The notes: generated by a model not told the origin, from the letters alone. A stretch of DNA of 64,000 nucleotides from Gammaproteobacteria bacterium (GCA_027365225.1 DAHXNV010000008.1:21756-85755), one strand, 5' to 3'. Positions 33,942-43,070 are shown, counted from the stretch's first letter. A program made the numbers and translations.

Positions 33942-35597
33942 TCAAAGCCAGCGGTAGGCCGCCAGGACCCCCGCAACGCCGCCCGCTGTCAGCACCCAGC
34001 CGGGCCACACCGGGTGGCCCACGGCCGTCCACACCAGCCCGCCGAGCAGCACCGCGCCGGCCACGGTCACCGCGTCGCGCCGCCGGGCCGCGGCCCGCAG
34101 CTCCTGGCGCAGCGGACTCAACTCCGTCACCTCGGTGTGCGATTCAGGCTCCTGGGCGCGTCTGAGGGAGGCCCGCAGCAGCACCGGCAGGCCCTGGATC
34201 GAGTCGAGCACCTCGGGCAGCTGGCGCCACAGGCTCTTGATCACGCGGCGCACGCTGGCGCGCTCGCGCATCCACTCGCGCAGGATCGGCGTGGCCGTGT
34301 TCCAGATGTCCAGTTGCGGGTACAGCTCCCGTCCCAGTCCCTCGATGTTGAACAGCGTCTTCTGCAGCAGCATCAGCTGCGGTTGGATCTGCATGTCGAA
34401 GCGGCGAGAGATCTCGAACAGCCGCAGCAGCAGGTGGGCGAAGGAGATGTCGGCGAGCGGCCGGTCGAAAATCGGCTCGCACACGGTGCGCACGGCCGAC
34501 TCCATCTCATCGACGCGGGTCTGCGGTGGCACCCAGCCGGACTCGACGTGCAGCACCGCCACGCGCCGGTAATCGCGCTGGAACACCGCGAGGAAATTCT
34601 CGGCCAGATAGTGCTGGTCGCGCGGATCGAGCGTGCCCATGATGCCGAAGTCGATGGCCGCGTAGCGCGGCCGGGCCGGCTCGTCGGCCAGCACGAAGAT
34701 GTTGCCCGGGTGCATGTCGGCGTGGAAGAAGTTGTGGCGGAACACCTGGGTGAAGAAGATCCGCACGCCGTTTTCGGCCAGGCGCTTGAAATTGGTGCCC
34801 ATGGCCTTCAGCCGCGTCATGTCGCTGATCGGAATGCCGCGGATGCGCTCCATCACCATCACGTCCGTGCGGCAGTAGTCCCAGAACACCTCCGGCACGT
34901 ACAGCAGATCGGAACCGGCGAAATTGCGCCGCAACTGCGCGGCGTTGGCCGCTTCGCGCATCAGATCGAGCTCATCCAGGATGGTCTTCTCGTACTCGTG
35001 CACCAGCTCGAGCGGGCGCAGCCGGCGCGCCTCGCGCCAGTAAGTCTGCGCAAGGCCCGCCAGGGTGTAGAGGACCGCCAGATCCCCCTCGATGCGCATG
35101 CGCATGCCCGGCCGCAGAACCTTGACCACCACCTCGCGGCCGTTCTCCAGGCGTGCCGCGTGCACCTGCGCGATCGAGGCTGCCGCCAGCGGCTCGTCCT
35201 CGAATGCCGCGAAGATCTCCCGGATCGGCCGGCCCACGCTGCGCTCGATCGTCGCGCGCGCCGTTGCCGCCTCGAAGGGCGGCACGCGGTCCTGCAGCTT
35301 GGCGAGCTCGTCGGCGATGTCCGCGGGCAGCAGGTCGCGGCGCGTGGAGATGGCCTGCCCGAATTTCACGAAGAGCGGCCCAAGTTCCTGCAGGGCCAGG
35401 CGCAGCCGCAGTCCGCGCGGCGCGTCGCGGTCGCGCCGGAACCACATCCACGGTGCCAGATAGAACAGGAAGCGCAGCGGCCGGTACAGATGGGTGGCGT
35501 CGACGAAGTCGTCCAGGCCGTGCTTCAAGAGCACGCGCTGAATCTGCACGAGTCGAGCGAGGACCCGCAGATTGATCATCCGGCGCGCCGGCGTCAC
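33942..35597 (-). CDS. ubiB: Ubiquinone biosynthesis regulatory ATPase/kinase-like UbiB
   Basis: 551 residues, normal length. The KxGQ motif is in LFVKFGQAISTRRDLLP, the Ala-rich loop in LAAASIAQVHAARL, and the catalytic-loop HADMHPGNIFVL and YAAIDFGIMG replace kinase HRD/DFG. Two hydrophobic segments at the C-terminus anchor it in the inner membrane. UbiB is an atypical ATPase that supports coenzyme Q synthesis. It overlaps ubiJ by 4 bases. Confidence 0.95.
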   Translation of the reverse strand: MTPARRMINLRVLARLVQIQRVLLKHGLDDFVDATHLYRPLRFLFYLAPWMWFRRDRDAPRGLRLRLALQELGPLFVKFGQAISTRRDLLPADIADELAKLQDRVPPFEAATARATIERSVGRPIREIFAAFEDEPLAAASIAQVHAARLENGREVVVKVLRPGMRMRIEGDLAVLYTLAGLAQTYWREARRLRPLELVHEYEKTILDELDLMREAANAAQLRRNFAGSDLLYVPEVFWDYCRTDVMVMERIRGIPISDMTRLKAMGTNFKRLAENGVRIFFTQVFRHNFFHADMHPGNIFVLADEPARPRYAAIDFGIMGTLDPRDQHYLAENFLAVFQRDYRRVAVLHVESGWVPPQTRVDEMESAVRTVCEPIFDRPLADISFAHLLLRLFEISRRFDMQIQPQLMLLQKTLFNIEGLGRELYPQLDIWNTATPILREWMRERASVRRVIKSLWRQLPEVLDSIQGLPVLLRASLRRAQEPESHTEVTELSPLRQELRAAARRRDAVTVAGAVLLGGLVWTAVGHPVWPGWVLTAGGVAGVLAAYRWL

Positions 35598-36187
35598 GGC
35601 GCAGCCGCTCGGTGCTCTAGCAGCTCCAGGCGCGCGGCCAGCCGGTCGACATCCTCGCGCAGCGCATCGACGTCGCGCAGGAAGGCCTCGCCTTCAGGCC
35701 GCGACACCAGATCCCGGCGTTCGTGGCTCGCGTACTCGCCGATGTCCCGCCACAGCGCATCGAGGGCGGATCGGCTCCAGCGCAGCGTGCCGCGCACCAA
35801 TTGCCCGGCGCGGTGGGCGGGGACGTCACCGACGAGCAAGGCCAGCTCCTCTTCCAGGTCGGGCGCGAGCAGCCGCAGCAGCTCCTGGAATTTCTCCGCG
35901 ATCTCAACGTCACCACGGATTTCGACGGTGCCGCGCCGCAGCGGCTCGCCGGACAAGGCCGCGCCGGTCAGCAGCAGGCTCAAGGGGCCCCCGACAATGG
36001 ATGCGTCCGCGGTTTCGGACCCGCGGCGCAGGCGCAGCGAGTTCCCCGTGGACTCGATCAGCAATCGCAGCAGATCCGGTGCCTCGACCGCCAGGCGCCG
36101 TCCATCGAGTTCCGTGCACAGCTGCCGCGCGCGCACCGAGCGCGGCAGGCCGCGATTGAGCAGGTTTTCCACAGTCGAGCGGATCAT
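35594..36187 (-). CDS. ubiJ: Ubiquinone biosynthesis accessory factor UbiJ (SCP2 domain)
   Basis: 197 residues. The SCP2-like lipid-binding domain covers about 5-110 (SLRLRRGSETADASIVGGPL, GTVEIRGDVEIAEKFQELL) and a C-terminal helical tail ends in a coiled coil (LREDVDRLAARLELLEHR). UbiJ organises the soluble Ubi complex and binds lipid intermediates. Gene order ubiE-ubiJ-ubiB is the standard one. It begins 9 bases after the ubiE stop. Confidence 0.9.
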   Translation of the reverse strand: MIRSTVENLLNRGLPRSVRARQLCTELDGRRLAVEAPDLLRLLIESTGNSLRLRRGSETADASIVGGPLSLLLTGAALSGEPLRRGTVEIRGDVEIAEKFQELLRLLAPDLEEELALLVGDVPAHRAGQLVRGTLRWSRSALDALWRDIGEYASHERRDLVSRPEGEAFLRDVDALREDVDRLAARLELLEHRAAAP

Positions 36188-36196
36188 GCGCGAAGG

Positions 36197-36946
36197 TCAG
36201 TACTTGTAGCCGCGGTGGACGGCGACGATGCCGCCGGAGAGATTGTGATAGCGGCAGCCCTCGAGGCCCGCAGCGCGCATCATTTCCAGTAGTTTCTCCT
36301 GCGGCGGATGCATGCGGATCGATTCGGCCAGGTAGCGGTAGCTCGCCTCGTCGTGCGCCACCCACTTGCCGATCTTCGGCAGGATCCCGAACGAGTAGGC
36401 GTCGTAGAGGGGCTTCAATCCCGGCAGCACCGGACGGGAGAACTCCAGCACCAGCAGCTGGCCGCCGGGCCTGAGCACGCGGAACATGGAGGCGAGCGCG
36501 GCGGGCTTGTCGGTGACGTTGCGCAGCCCGAACCCGATGGTCACGCAGTCGAAGGTGTCGGGTCGGAACGGCAGGCTCTGCGCGTCGGCCAGCACGTACT
36601 CGACGTTGCCGACCACGCCGCGGTCGATGAGCCGGTCGCGGCCGCGCTCGAGCATCGCGGCGTTGATGTCGCTCAGGATCACGCGGCCGCGCTCCCCGAC
36701 CTGCCGGGCGAGTCCCGCGGTGAGATCGCCCGTGCCGCCGGCGACATCCAGCGCGGACTGGCCCGGGCGCAGCCCGGTGAGCGCCAGCGTGAATTGCTTC
36801 CACAGCCTGTGCGCGCCGCCGGACATCAGGTCATTCATCAAGTCGTAGCGGCCCGCGACCGAGTCGAACACGCCACGCACGCGGCGGGCCTTCTCGCCCC
36901 ACGCCACGCGCTCGTAGCCGAAATCGGTCGCCTGATCCTCGCTCAT
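36197..36946 (-). CDS. ubiE: Ubiquinone/menaquinone C-methyltransferase UbiE
   Basis: 249 residues. SAM-binding motif [17 protein letters not shown] near residue 66, then [23 protein letters not shown] and the terminal [17 protein letters not shown], all UbiE hallmarks. It methylates the benzoquinol ring in coenzyme Q synthesis. First gene of the ubiE-ubiJ-ubiB-GST operon, divergent from the 2-oxoacid oxidoreductase genes. Confidence 0.95.
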   Translation of the reverse strand: MSEDQATDFGYERVAWGEKARRVRGVFDSVAGRYDLMNDLMSGGAHRLWKQFTLALTGLRPGQSALDVAGGTGDLTAGLARQVGERGRVILSDINAAMLERGRDRLIDRGVVGNVEYVLADAQSLPFRPDTFDCVTIGFGLRNVTDKPAALASMFRVLRPGGQLLVLEFSRPVLPGLKPLYDAYSFGILPKIGKWVAHDEASYRYLAESIRMHPPQEKLLEMMRAAGLEGCRYHNLSGGIVAVHRGYKY

Positions 36947-37079
36947 TTCGCTCGCCGGATGGTCAAGACCCGGACATTGTATCCTCGGGCGCCGCCCGGA
37001 GCGCGATCCGGCGGCCCCGAAGCGCCCTCTACCGCGACTGCGGTCGCGGCGTCAAGCACCATCGGAAAGAGGGAAGTAT

Positions 37080-37109
37080 TTGCAATTTGGTGGACGCGGA
37101 GCACACAAT
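37080..37109 (+). promoter_or_regulatory. Candidate sigma-70 promoter before the terminated leader
   Basis: TTGCAA (37080-37085) and CACAAT (37104-37109) with an 18-base spacer form a moderately good -35/-10 pair. Transcription would begin near 37116, ahead of the terminator at 37143-37177 and the oxidoreductase operon. Confidence 0.4.
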
Positions 37110-37115
37110 CTGCGC

Positions 37116-37177
37116 CGCGTACGGGGGTCTTGAAACCTTCGGGGCCGGACGGTGTCTAAACCCCTCCGGCCTTTTTT
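37116..37177 (+). ncRNA. Short terminated leader or small RNA upstream of the oxidoreductase operon
   Basis: Between the candidate promoter and the first gene lies about 62 bases ending in a textbook terminator. I cannot match it to a known RNA family. GGGGG at 37123-37127 could pair with CCCC at 37161-37164 in the terminator loop, which might give an alternative fold and hence attenuation. It could equally be an independent small RNA. The 5' end is only inferred. Confidence 0.35.
37143..37177 (+). terminator. Intrinsic terminator (GGCCGGA stem, six T)
   Basis: GGCCGGA at 37143-37149 pairs with TCCGGCC at 37165-37171 and is followed directly by six T. It stands about 90 bases before the first oxidoreductase codon and points toward it, so it either ends a small RNA or attenuates the operon. 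Confidence 0.75.
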
Positions 37178-37269
37178 ATGGGATTCTCCGGCGCTCGGGC
37201 CGCGGCGGGCTAGGGCTGCGGGCCCGGCTTGCACTATCATTGTGCATCCGCCGCCAGCCGTGGAATCTC

Positions 37270-39084
37270 GTGGACGCCACCGATACCTCGCATCCCGATT
37301 ATTACCATCGAGTGGTTGACTGTCAGTGGGCGTGTCCGGCGCACACGGACGTTCCCGAATACATCCGCCTCATCGCCCAGGGCCTGTTCACCGAGGCCTA
37401 TCTTCTCAATCGTCAATCCAACGTCTTTCCCGCCATTCTCGGCCGGGTGTGTGACCGGCCGTGCGAGCCGGCCTGCCGGCGCGGCCGGATCGAGAGCAAG
37501 CCGGTGGCCATCTGCCGGCTCAAGCGCGTGGCGGCGGACAATCGCGGCGACATCACCGGGCGGCTGCCGCCCGTGCCGCGCCTGAAGAACGGCAAGCGCA
37601 TCGCCTGCATCGGTGCCGGCTGCGCCTCGCTCACGGTGGCCAACGATCTGCTGCCGCTCGGTTACGAGGTGACGATCTTCGAGCAGAACGATCGGCCCGG
37701 CGGACTGATGCGCAGCAACATCCCGGCGTTCCGGCTGCCGGAGCCGGTGCTCGATGAGGAGATCGGGATGATCCTCGGGATGGGGGTCGAGCTGCGTCTC
37801 GGCGAGCGTATCGACAGCCTCCGCGCCCTGATCGAGACCGGGCGCTTCGATGCGGTGTTCGTCGGCTCGGGCGCGCCGAAGGGCAAGGAGCTGCGTTTGC
37901 CGGGACGCGACGAGGCCGCGGCCAACGTGCACATCGGTATCAGCTGGCTCGAGTCGGTCGCGTTCGGACACGTCGATCGCATCGGCGAGCGAGTACTCAT
38001 CATCGGCGTCGGCAATACGGCGATGGACTGCTGCCGCACCAGCCTGCGGCTCGGGGCCCGCACGGTGCGGGTCATCGCGCGCAAGCCGCGCGGCTTCTTC
38101 AAGGCCTCGCCCTGGGAGCTCGAGGACGCCGAAGAGGAAAACGTCGAGATCCTCGTCAACCGCTCGCCGAAGGCGTTCGTGATCGACAACGGCCGCCTGG
38201 CCGGCATGCGCTTCGAGTGCATGGAATACGAGCTGGACGCGCACGGCCGCATCGTCGCGGAGCGGGTCGCCGACGAGCAGTTCCTCCCGGCCGACGACGT
38301 GATCCTCGCGATCGGCCAGGAGAACGCCTTCCCGTGGATCGAGCGCGACCTCGGCATCGCGTTCGACAAATGGAACGTGCCGGTCGTCGACGCGAGGACG
38401 TTCCAGTCCACCCGTCCCGGCGTTTTCTTCGGCGGCGATGCGGCGTTCGGACCGAAGAACATCATCTGGGCCGTGGAGCACGGCCATCAGGCGGCGATCT
38501 CGATTCACCGCCACTGCCACGGCGAGCCGCTCACCGAGCGCCTCCCTCCCGGGCTCAACCTGCAGAGCCGCAAGATGGGCATGCACGAGTGGGCCTATGC
38601 GAACGACTACGCGCCGATCGAGCGCCGGCTGATGCCGCACGTATCGTTGAAGGAGCGGTTCAAGAAGCTGAATATCGAGGTCGAGCTCGGCTTCAGTGCC
38701 GAGCAGGCCGCCGCGGAGGCGCAGCGCTGCCTCAACTGCGACGTGCAGACGGTGTTCAGCGCGAAGCTGTGCATCGAATGCGACGCCTGCATCGACATCT
38801 GTCCGGTCGATTGCCTGACGATCACGAGCAACGGCACGGAAGTCGAGCTGCGCGCGCACCTGAAGGCGCCCGCGCAGAATCTCGCGCAGCCGCTGTACGT
38901 GTCGGCGGCGCTGCCGCAGACCGGCCGGGTGATGGTCAAGGACGAGGACCTGTGCGTGCATTGCGGGCTGTGCGCCGAGCGCTGCCCCACCGCCGCCTGG
39001 GACATGCAGAAATCCCTCCTTCATTGGCCGCATGCCGAGGACGAGGCCCGCGCGCTGGAGCAGCGCAAGCCCAAGATCGCCTGA
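37270..39084 (+). CDS. GltD-like FAD/Fe-S oxidoreductase subunit with two [4Fe-4S] ferredoxin motifs
   Basis: 604 residues from GTG 37270 (TTG 37240 also possible). An N-terminal cysteine-rich helical domain (CQWACPAHTDVPEYI; GRVCDRPCEPACRRG) resembles GltD. An FAD site follows at IACIGAGCASLTVANDLLP, an NAD(P) site at VLIIGVGNTAMDC, and the second FAD block at GVFFGGDAAFGPKN. Near the C-terminus two ferredoxin clusters read CIECDACIDICP and CVHCGLCAERCP. It should pass electrons between NAD(P)H and the thiamine-dependent 2-oxoacid oxidoreductase encoded next. A three-subunit 2-oxoglutarate:NADP oxidoreductase is known in Azoarcus. Confidence 0.8.
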   Translation: MDATDTSHPDYYHRVVDCQWACPAHTDVPEYIRLIAQGLFTEAYLLNRQSNVFPAILGRVCDRPCEPACRRGRIESKPVAICRLKRVAADNRGDITGRLPPVPRLKNGKRIACIGAGCASLTVANDLLPLGYEVTIFEQNDRPGGLMRSNIPAFRLPEPVLDEEIGMILGMGVELRLGERIDSLRALIETGRFDAVFVGSGAPKGKELRLPGRDEAAANVHIGISWLESVAFGHVDRIGERVLIIGVGNTAMDCCRTSLRLGARTVRVIARKPRGFFKASPWELEDAEEENVEILVNRSPKAFVIDNGRLAGMRFECMEYELDAHGRIVAERVADEQFLPADDVILAIGQENAFPWIERDLGIAFDKWNVPVVDARTFQSTRPGVFFGGDAAFGPKNIIWAVEHGHQAAISIHRHCHGEPLTERLPPGLNLQSRKMGMHEWAYANDYAPIERRLMPHVSLKERFKKLNIEVELGFSAEQAAAEAQRCLNCDVQTVFSAKLCIECDACIDICPVDCLTITSNGTEVELRAHLKAPAQNLAQPLYVSAALPQTGRVMVKDEDLCVHCGLCAERCPTAAWDMQKSLLHWPHAEDEARALEQRKPKIA

Positions 39085-39204
39085 CCCCGCCATCGTGGAG
39101 CCACCATCGGCAACAGCCACGGACCCCCCGTGCTCGCCCGCCCAGGGTCGCGCCGCGATCGCTGTCTGCCCGATGCACCGTTCGTCAATGACTTGCCAAG
39201 CGCC

Positions 39205-41133
39205 ATGACAACCGCCAACCGCGTCAATGATTTCACCATCAAGATCGCCACGGTCAACGGCACCGGCTCGGCGAGTGCCAACACGCTGCTGATGAAGTCG
39301 ATTTTCCGCAGCGGCGTGCCGGTGATGGGCAAGAACTTCTTTCCGTCGAATATCCAGGGGTTGCCGACCTGGTACGAGATTCGTGTCTCGCGGGACGGGC
39401 ACGTGGCCCGCGCCGGCACGGTGGACCTGATGGTGGCGCTCAATCCCGAAACCTACGCGCGCGACGTGCGCGAGCTCGCCCCGGGCGGCTACCTGCTGTA
39501 CGACTCCACCTGGCCGCGCCCGGTGCTGCTGTCGCGCGCCGACATCACCGTCATCGGCGTGCCGCTGGCGAAGCTGTGCAACGAGAACTTCACCGGCGTG
39601 CGCACCCGCATCCTGATGAAGAACATCTGCTACGCGGGCGCACTCGCGGCGCTGCTGAACCTCGACCTCGAGCGGATCCGCGATCTGCTCGGCGAGACCT
39701 ACGGGCGCAAGCCGCAGCTGCTCGAAAGCAACATGAAGGCCATCACGTTGGGCTTCGAGTACACGCGCGCGCATTTTCCCTGCCCGCTGCCACTGTCGGT
39801 CGAGCGGATGGATCGCACCGCCGGGCACATCATGATCGACGGCAACACGGCGGCCGCGCTCGGGTGTGTATTCGCCGGCGCGACCGTGGCGGCGTGGTAC
39901 CCCATCACGCCCTCGACGTCGCTGATGGACGCCTTCAAGCGCTTCTGCGAGCGCCTGCGTATCGACCCGGACAGCGGCGCAAAGCGCTTCGCGTTCATCC
40001 AGGCGGAGGATGAGCTGGCCGCGATCGGCATGGTGCTCGGCGCGGCATGGAACGGCGCGCGCGCCTTCACCGCGACTTCGGGGCCCGGCATCTCGCTGAT
40101 GAACGAGTTTCTCGGGCTGGCGTACTACGCCGAGGTGCCGGCGGTGGTGTTCGATATCCAGCGCGTGGGTCCTTCCACCGGTATGCCGACGCGCACGCAG
40201 CAGGGCGATCTGTTGTCCTGCGCCTACGCCTCGCACGGGGATACGCGCCACATCTGTCTGTATCCCGCCGACCCCGGGGAATGCTTCCAAATGGCGGTCG
40301 AGGCATTCGATCTGGCCGAGCGGCTGCAGACCCCCGTGCTGGTCGTGTCCGACCTCGACATCGGCATGAACGATTGGATGGTCCGCGAGTTCCCGTGGGA
40401 CGACGCCTACCGGCCCGATCGCGGCAAGGTGTTGACCGCCGAGCAGATCGAGTCGCTGGAGAAGTTTCACCGCTATCTCGACCCGGACGGTGACGGCATT
40501 CCCTGGCGCACGCTCCCGGGCGTGCACCCCAAGGCGGCCTATTTCACGCGCGGTTCGGGCCACAACCAGTTCGGCGCGTACACCGAGGACGCCGCGGAGT
40601 ACCAACAGGTCCTCGACCGGCTGTTGAGAAAATGGCAGACCGCCAGGCAGTGCGTGCCGCGCGCGCTGCTCGAGGGCGAGGGGAGCGAGATCGGCATCGT
40701 GTCGATCGGCAGCGGCGACAGTGCGGTGCGCGAGGCGCTGGCGTTGCTGCGTGCGCAGGGCGTCGCGATCGACTATCTGCGGGTGCGGGCGTTCCCATTC
40801 GGCGAGGAGGTCGAGCGCTTCCTCGCCGGTCACCGGCTGGTGTTCGTTGCCGAGCAGAACCGCGATGCGCAGTTGCGCGCCCTTTTGACGCTGGAGACGG
40901 CGGTCGAGAAGGCCAAGCTGAGATCCCTGCTGCACTACAGCGGCTTGCCCGTGAGTTCGCGGTTCATCGTCGATGGCGTCCTCGCCGAGGTGCGTGGCCC
41001 GGCGGGGGCGAGTCACGGTCGCCGCGATCGGCCGGTCCCGGAGGGTCAGGCCGGATCGGATGCCGCGGCAGAGGCGGCCGCGATCTCCGGGCGCGAAGCC
41101 CTCTCGCCCGCGCCAGCCACGACCACCGTGTGA
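39205..41133 (+). CDS. korA: 2-oxoacid:acceptor oxidoreductase, fused gamma-alpha subunit
   Basis: 642 residues. The N-terminal gamma domain (about 1-190; IKIATVNGTGSASANTLL) is fused to the alpha domain, which has the pyrimidine-binding VAAWYPITPSTSLMD block, EDELAAIGMVLGAAWNGARA and TSGPGISLMNEFLG. The C-terminal 40 residues are Ala/Gly/Glu-rich and low-complexity. With the beta subunit it would oxidatively decarboxylate a 2-oxoacid with CoA, giving reduced ferredoxin or, through the flavin subunit, NAD(P)H. Substrate (2-oxoglutarate, pyruvate or branched) is not proven. ATG 39205 was chosen; longer starts lack support. Confidence 0.82.
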   Translation: MTTANRVNDFTIKIATVNGTGSASANTLLMKSIFRSGVPVMGKNFFPSNIQGLPTWYEIRVSRDGHVARAGTVDLMVALNPETYARDVRELAPGGYLLYDSTWPRPVLLSRADITVIGVPLAKLCNENFTGVRTRILMKNICYAGALAALLNLDLERIRDLLGETYGRKPQLLESNMKAITLGFEYTRAHFPCPLPLSVERMDRTAGHIMIDGNTAAALGCVFAGATVAAWYPITPSTSLMDAFKRFCERLRIDPDSGAKRFAFIQAEDELAAIGMVLGAAWNGARAFTATSGPGISLMNEFLGLAYYAEVPAVVFDIQRVGPSTGMPTRTQQGDLLSCAYASHGDTRHICLYPADPGECFQMAVEAFDLAERLQTPVLVVSDLDIGMNDWMVREFPWDDAYRPDRGKVLTAEQIESLEKFHRYLDPDGDGIPWRTLPGVHPKAAYFTRGSGHNQFGAYTEDAAEYQQVLDRLLRKWQTARQCVPRALLEGEGSEIGIVSIGSGDSAVREALALLRAQGVAIDYLRVRAFPFGEEVERFLAGHRLVFVAEQNRDAQLRALLTLETAVEKAKLRSLLHYSGLPVSSRFIVDGVLAEVRGPAGASHGRRDRPVPEGQAGSDAAAEAAAISGREALSPAPATTTV

Positions 41134-42209
41134 TGCCGGAACCCACCATGACCTTCATCGCCAAGCCCAAAGTCACCCACCCGTCACTGCCGCCGAACGC
41201 GCTCGGCCTGACGCGCCGCGCCTACGAGGGGGCGCTCTCGACGCTGTGCGCCGGCTGCGGTCACGATTCGATCACGGCGGCGATCGTGGAGGCCTGCTGG
41301 CGCCTGTCGCTCGAGCCGCAGAACCTCGTGAAGCTCTCGGGCATCGGCTGCTCGTCCAAGACCACGGCCTATTTCGTCAGCGGGGCGCACGGCTTCAACG
41401 CGGTGCACGGCCGCATGCCCTCGATCGCGACCGGTGCGAATGCCGCCAATCGGCGCTTGAGCTACATCGGTGTCTCTGGCGACGGCGATACCCTCTCGAT
41501 CGGGCTCGGGCAGTTCTGTCATGCGATCCGCCGCAATCTCGACATGCTGTACATCATCGAGAACAACGGGGTGTACGGCCTCACCAAGGGTCAGTTTTCC
41601 GCTTCGGCCGATATCGGCAGTCGTGCCAAGAAGGGCGAGACCAATCGCCAACCGCCCATCGATCCGGTGCTGCTCGCGCTCGATCTCGGTGCTCCCTTCG
41701 TGGCGCGCAGCTTCTCCGGCGACAAGCGCCAGCTCGTGCCGCTGATCGAGGCGGGCCTGAAGCACCGTGGCTTTGCGCTCATCGACATACTCTCCCCCTG
41801 CGTGACGTTCAACGACCACGAGGGCTCGACCAAGAGCTACGCGTATACACGGGAGCACTATGAGCCGGCGGTGCTCGCCGATTTCGTGCCCCGCGAGCAG
41901 CCCATCAGCATCGACTACCCCCCCGGCGAGGCCCGCGAGGTGGCGTTGCATGACGGCAGCCGCATCGTGCTGCGCAAGATCGGTGCCGACTACGATCCGA
42001 CCGACCGGACGGCGGCGCATGCGGCCGTGCAGGCCCGGGGGGGCTCTGGGGAATACCTGACCGGGCTGATCTACCTCGAGGCGGCGGACCGGCACGCGGA
42101 GTTCCACCAGGTGAACGCGACGCCGGAGGCGCCCCTGAACAGCCTGCCGTTCGAGCAGCTCTCGCCCGGATCCACCGCGTTGCGGACGATTCTCGCCCGC
42201 TATCGATGA
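41133..42209 (+). CDS. korB: 2-oxoacid:acceptor oxidoreductase, beta (thiamine diphosphate) subunit
   Basis: 358 residues. The ThDP/Mg motif is GVSGDGDTLSIGLGQFCHAI followed by NNGVYGLTKGQ near residue 150. Cysteines in LCAGCGHDS, GIGCSSK and LSPCVTF are placed to hold the [4Fe-4S] cluster of this class. The start ATG 41133 overlaps the alpha stop (TGATG), giving coupled translation; ATG 41148 is an alternative. KTTAYFVSGAHGFNAVHGR is a strong family block. Together with its neighbours it forms an oxygen-tolerant-looking alternative to 2-oxoacid dehydrogenases (inference). Confidence 0.85.
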   Translation: MPEPTMTFIAKPKVTHPSLPPNALGLTRRAYEGALSTLCAGCGHDSITAAIVEACWRLSLEPQNLVKLSGIGCSSKTTAYFVSGAHGFNAVHGRMPSIATGANAANRRLSYIGVSGDGDTLSIGLGQFCHAIRRNLDMLYIIENNGVYGLTKGQFSASADIGSRAKKGETNRQPPIDPVLLALDLGAPFVARSFSGDKRQLVPLIEAGLKHRGFALIDILSPCVTFNDHEGSTKSYAYTREHYEPAVLADFVPREQPISIDYPPGEAREVALHDGSRIVLRKIGADYDPTDRTAAHAAVQARGGSGEYLTGLIYLEAADRHAEFHQVNATPEAPLNSLPFEQLSPGSTALRTILARYR

Positions 42210-42454
42210 GCGGCCGGCGGATGCTGCTTGTGTCTGATGAGCAGACTCGGTTACCATGACGCCGGGTCTGTGACCATTCCCTTTCCTGTCGCCTGCGGCC
42301 TGCTCGGGTGCCGAGCGGGCTTAGGGAGAAAAGCCGAATCGTTGCCCGACCAGGTGGCAGTAATTCTGCCGGTAGTTGTCCGGAAGTCGTCCCGCCCGCA
42401 AAACACAAACAGAGCGCATCGGGATGGCCAATTCCGTTTCTGGAGTCTGATTGC
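42210..42454. other. Intergenic region upstream of the RRM gene
   Basis: 245 bases. A small hairpin with CTCGG/CCGAG lies near 42303-42318. The distance is long for a promoter alone and may include a structured 5' leader, as is common for cold-inducible RRM genes; that is only a suggestion. Confidence 0.35.
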
Positions 42455-42748
42455 ATGACGAAGATTTACGTCGGAAACCTCCCGTTTTCGGCCACTGAGA
42501 GCGAAGTCCGCGAGCTGTTCGCGCAGCACGGGACCGTCGAGTCCGTAAGCCTGATCACCGACCGGGAAACCGGCCGGCCACGTGGCTTCGGGTTCGTGGA
42601 AATGGCGCGCGCGGATGCCACCCGCGCCATCCAAAACCTCAACGGCAAGGATCTGGGCGGCCGCCCGCTGCGGGTCAATGAGGCCCAGGAGCGTGGTGCT
42701 GGCGGCGGTCGTGGCGGCGGTGGCGGCGGCGCGCCGCGACGCTGGTAA
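42455..42748 (+). CDS. RRM-domain glycine-rich RNA-binding protein
   Basis: 97 residues. A single RRM: RNP2 is KIYVGNLPF at the N-terminus and RNP1 is RGFGFVEM near residue 45. A short Gly/Arg-rich tail (about 78-97) follows. Such small proteins in bacteria are often cold-induced and bind single-stranded RNA. The start at 42455 gives the canonical MTKIYVGNL beginning. A strong terminator follows. Confidence 0.92.
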   Translation: MTKIYVGNLPFSATESEVRELFAQHGTVESVSLITDRETGRPRGFGFVEMARADATRAIQNLNGKDLGGRPLRVNEAQERGAGGGRGGGGGGAPRRW

Positions 42749-42761
42749 TCTCTCGAGCCCG

Positions 42762-42801
42762 ACCGGCCCCGGGAGGGTTCCTTCCGGGGCCGGTTTGCTT
42801 T
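42762..42801 (+). terminator. Intrinsic terminator after the RRM gene
   Basis: ACCGGCCCCGG (42762-42772) pairs with CCGGGGCCGGT (42784-42794), an 11-bp stem with an 11-base loop, followed by TTGCTTT. It begins 13 bases after the stop codon. Confidence 0.8.
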
Positions 42802-42880
42802 AGTCGGTTTTTGGGCGCTTCAGTGAAGCGCTCTGCTAGACTCGCGCCCGCGATCTTCAGACGTCCGAGGAGACGATTCA

Positions 42881-42997
42881 ATGGGCAAGGGTGATATCAG
42901 GACCCGCCGCGGCAAGATCTACCGAGGCTCATTCGGCAAATCTCGCCCGAAGGACCCCGCGGCCAAGAAAACAGCCAAGCGCGCCGTGCGGAAATAA
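42881..42997 (+). CDS. 30S ribosomal protein THX
   Basis: 38 residues, very basic, beginning MGKGDIRTRRGKIYRGSFGK. This matches the small THX protein of the 30S subunit (MGKGDxxTRRGKI...G). A strong GAGGAGA ribosome-binding site lies 7 bases before the ATG. The gene is shorter than usual annotation cut-offs and is easily missed. It sits between the RRM gene terminator and the pyrophosphatase gene. Confidence 0.85.
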   Translation: MGKGDIRTRRGKIYRGSFGKSRPKDPAAKKTAKRAVRK

Positions 42998-43070
42998 CGG
43001 GCACGCGATTCCCCGGCGGTAGGACTGCGGCGACGCCGCGGCCGGCGAGGCCGCCGGATAGAGACCTTTT

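Noticed and set aside
37110..37180. A thiamine diphosphate riboswitch before the ThDP-enzyme operon
   Set aside because: I could not find the conserved THI-box core elements; only the promoter-like and terminator elements are clear.
37237..41016. A 1,259-codon open frame on the minus strand
   Set aside because: It lies wholly opposite the oxidoreductase genes, which have clear domains; high GC content keeps the opposite strand open.
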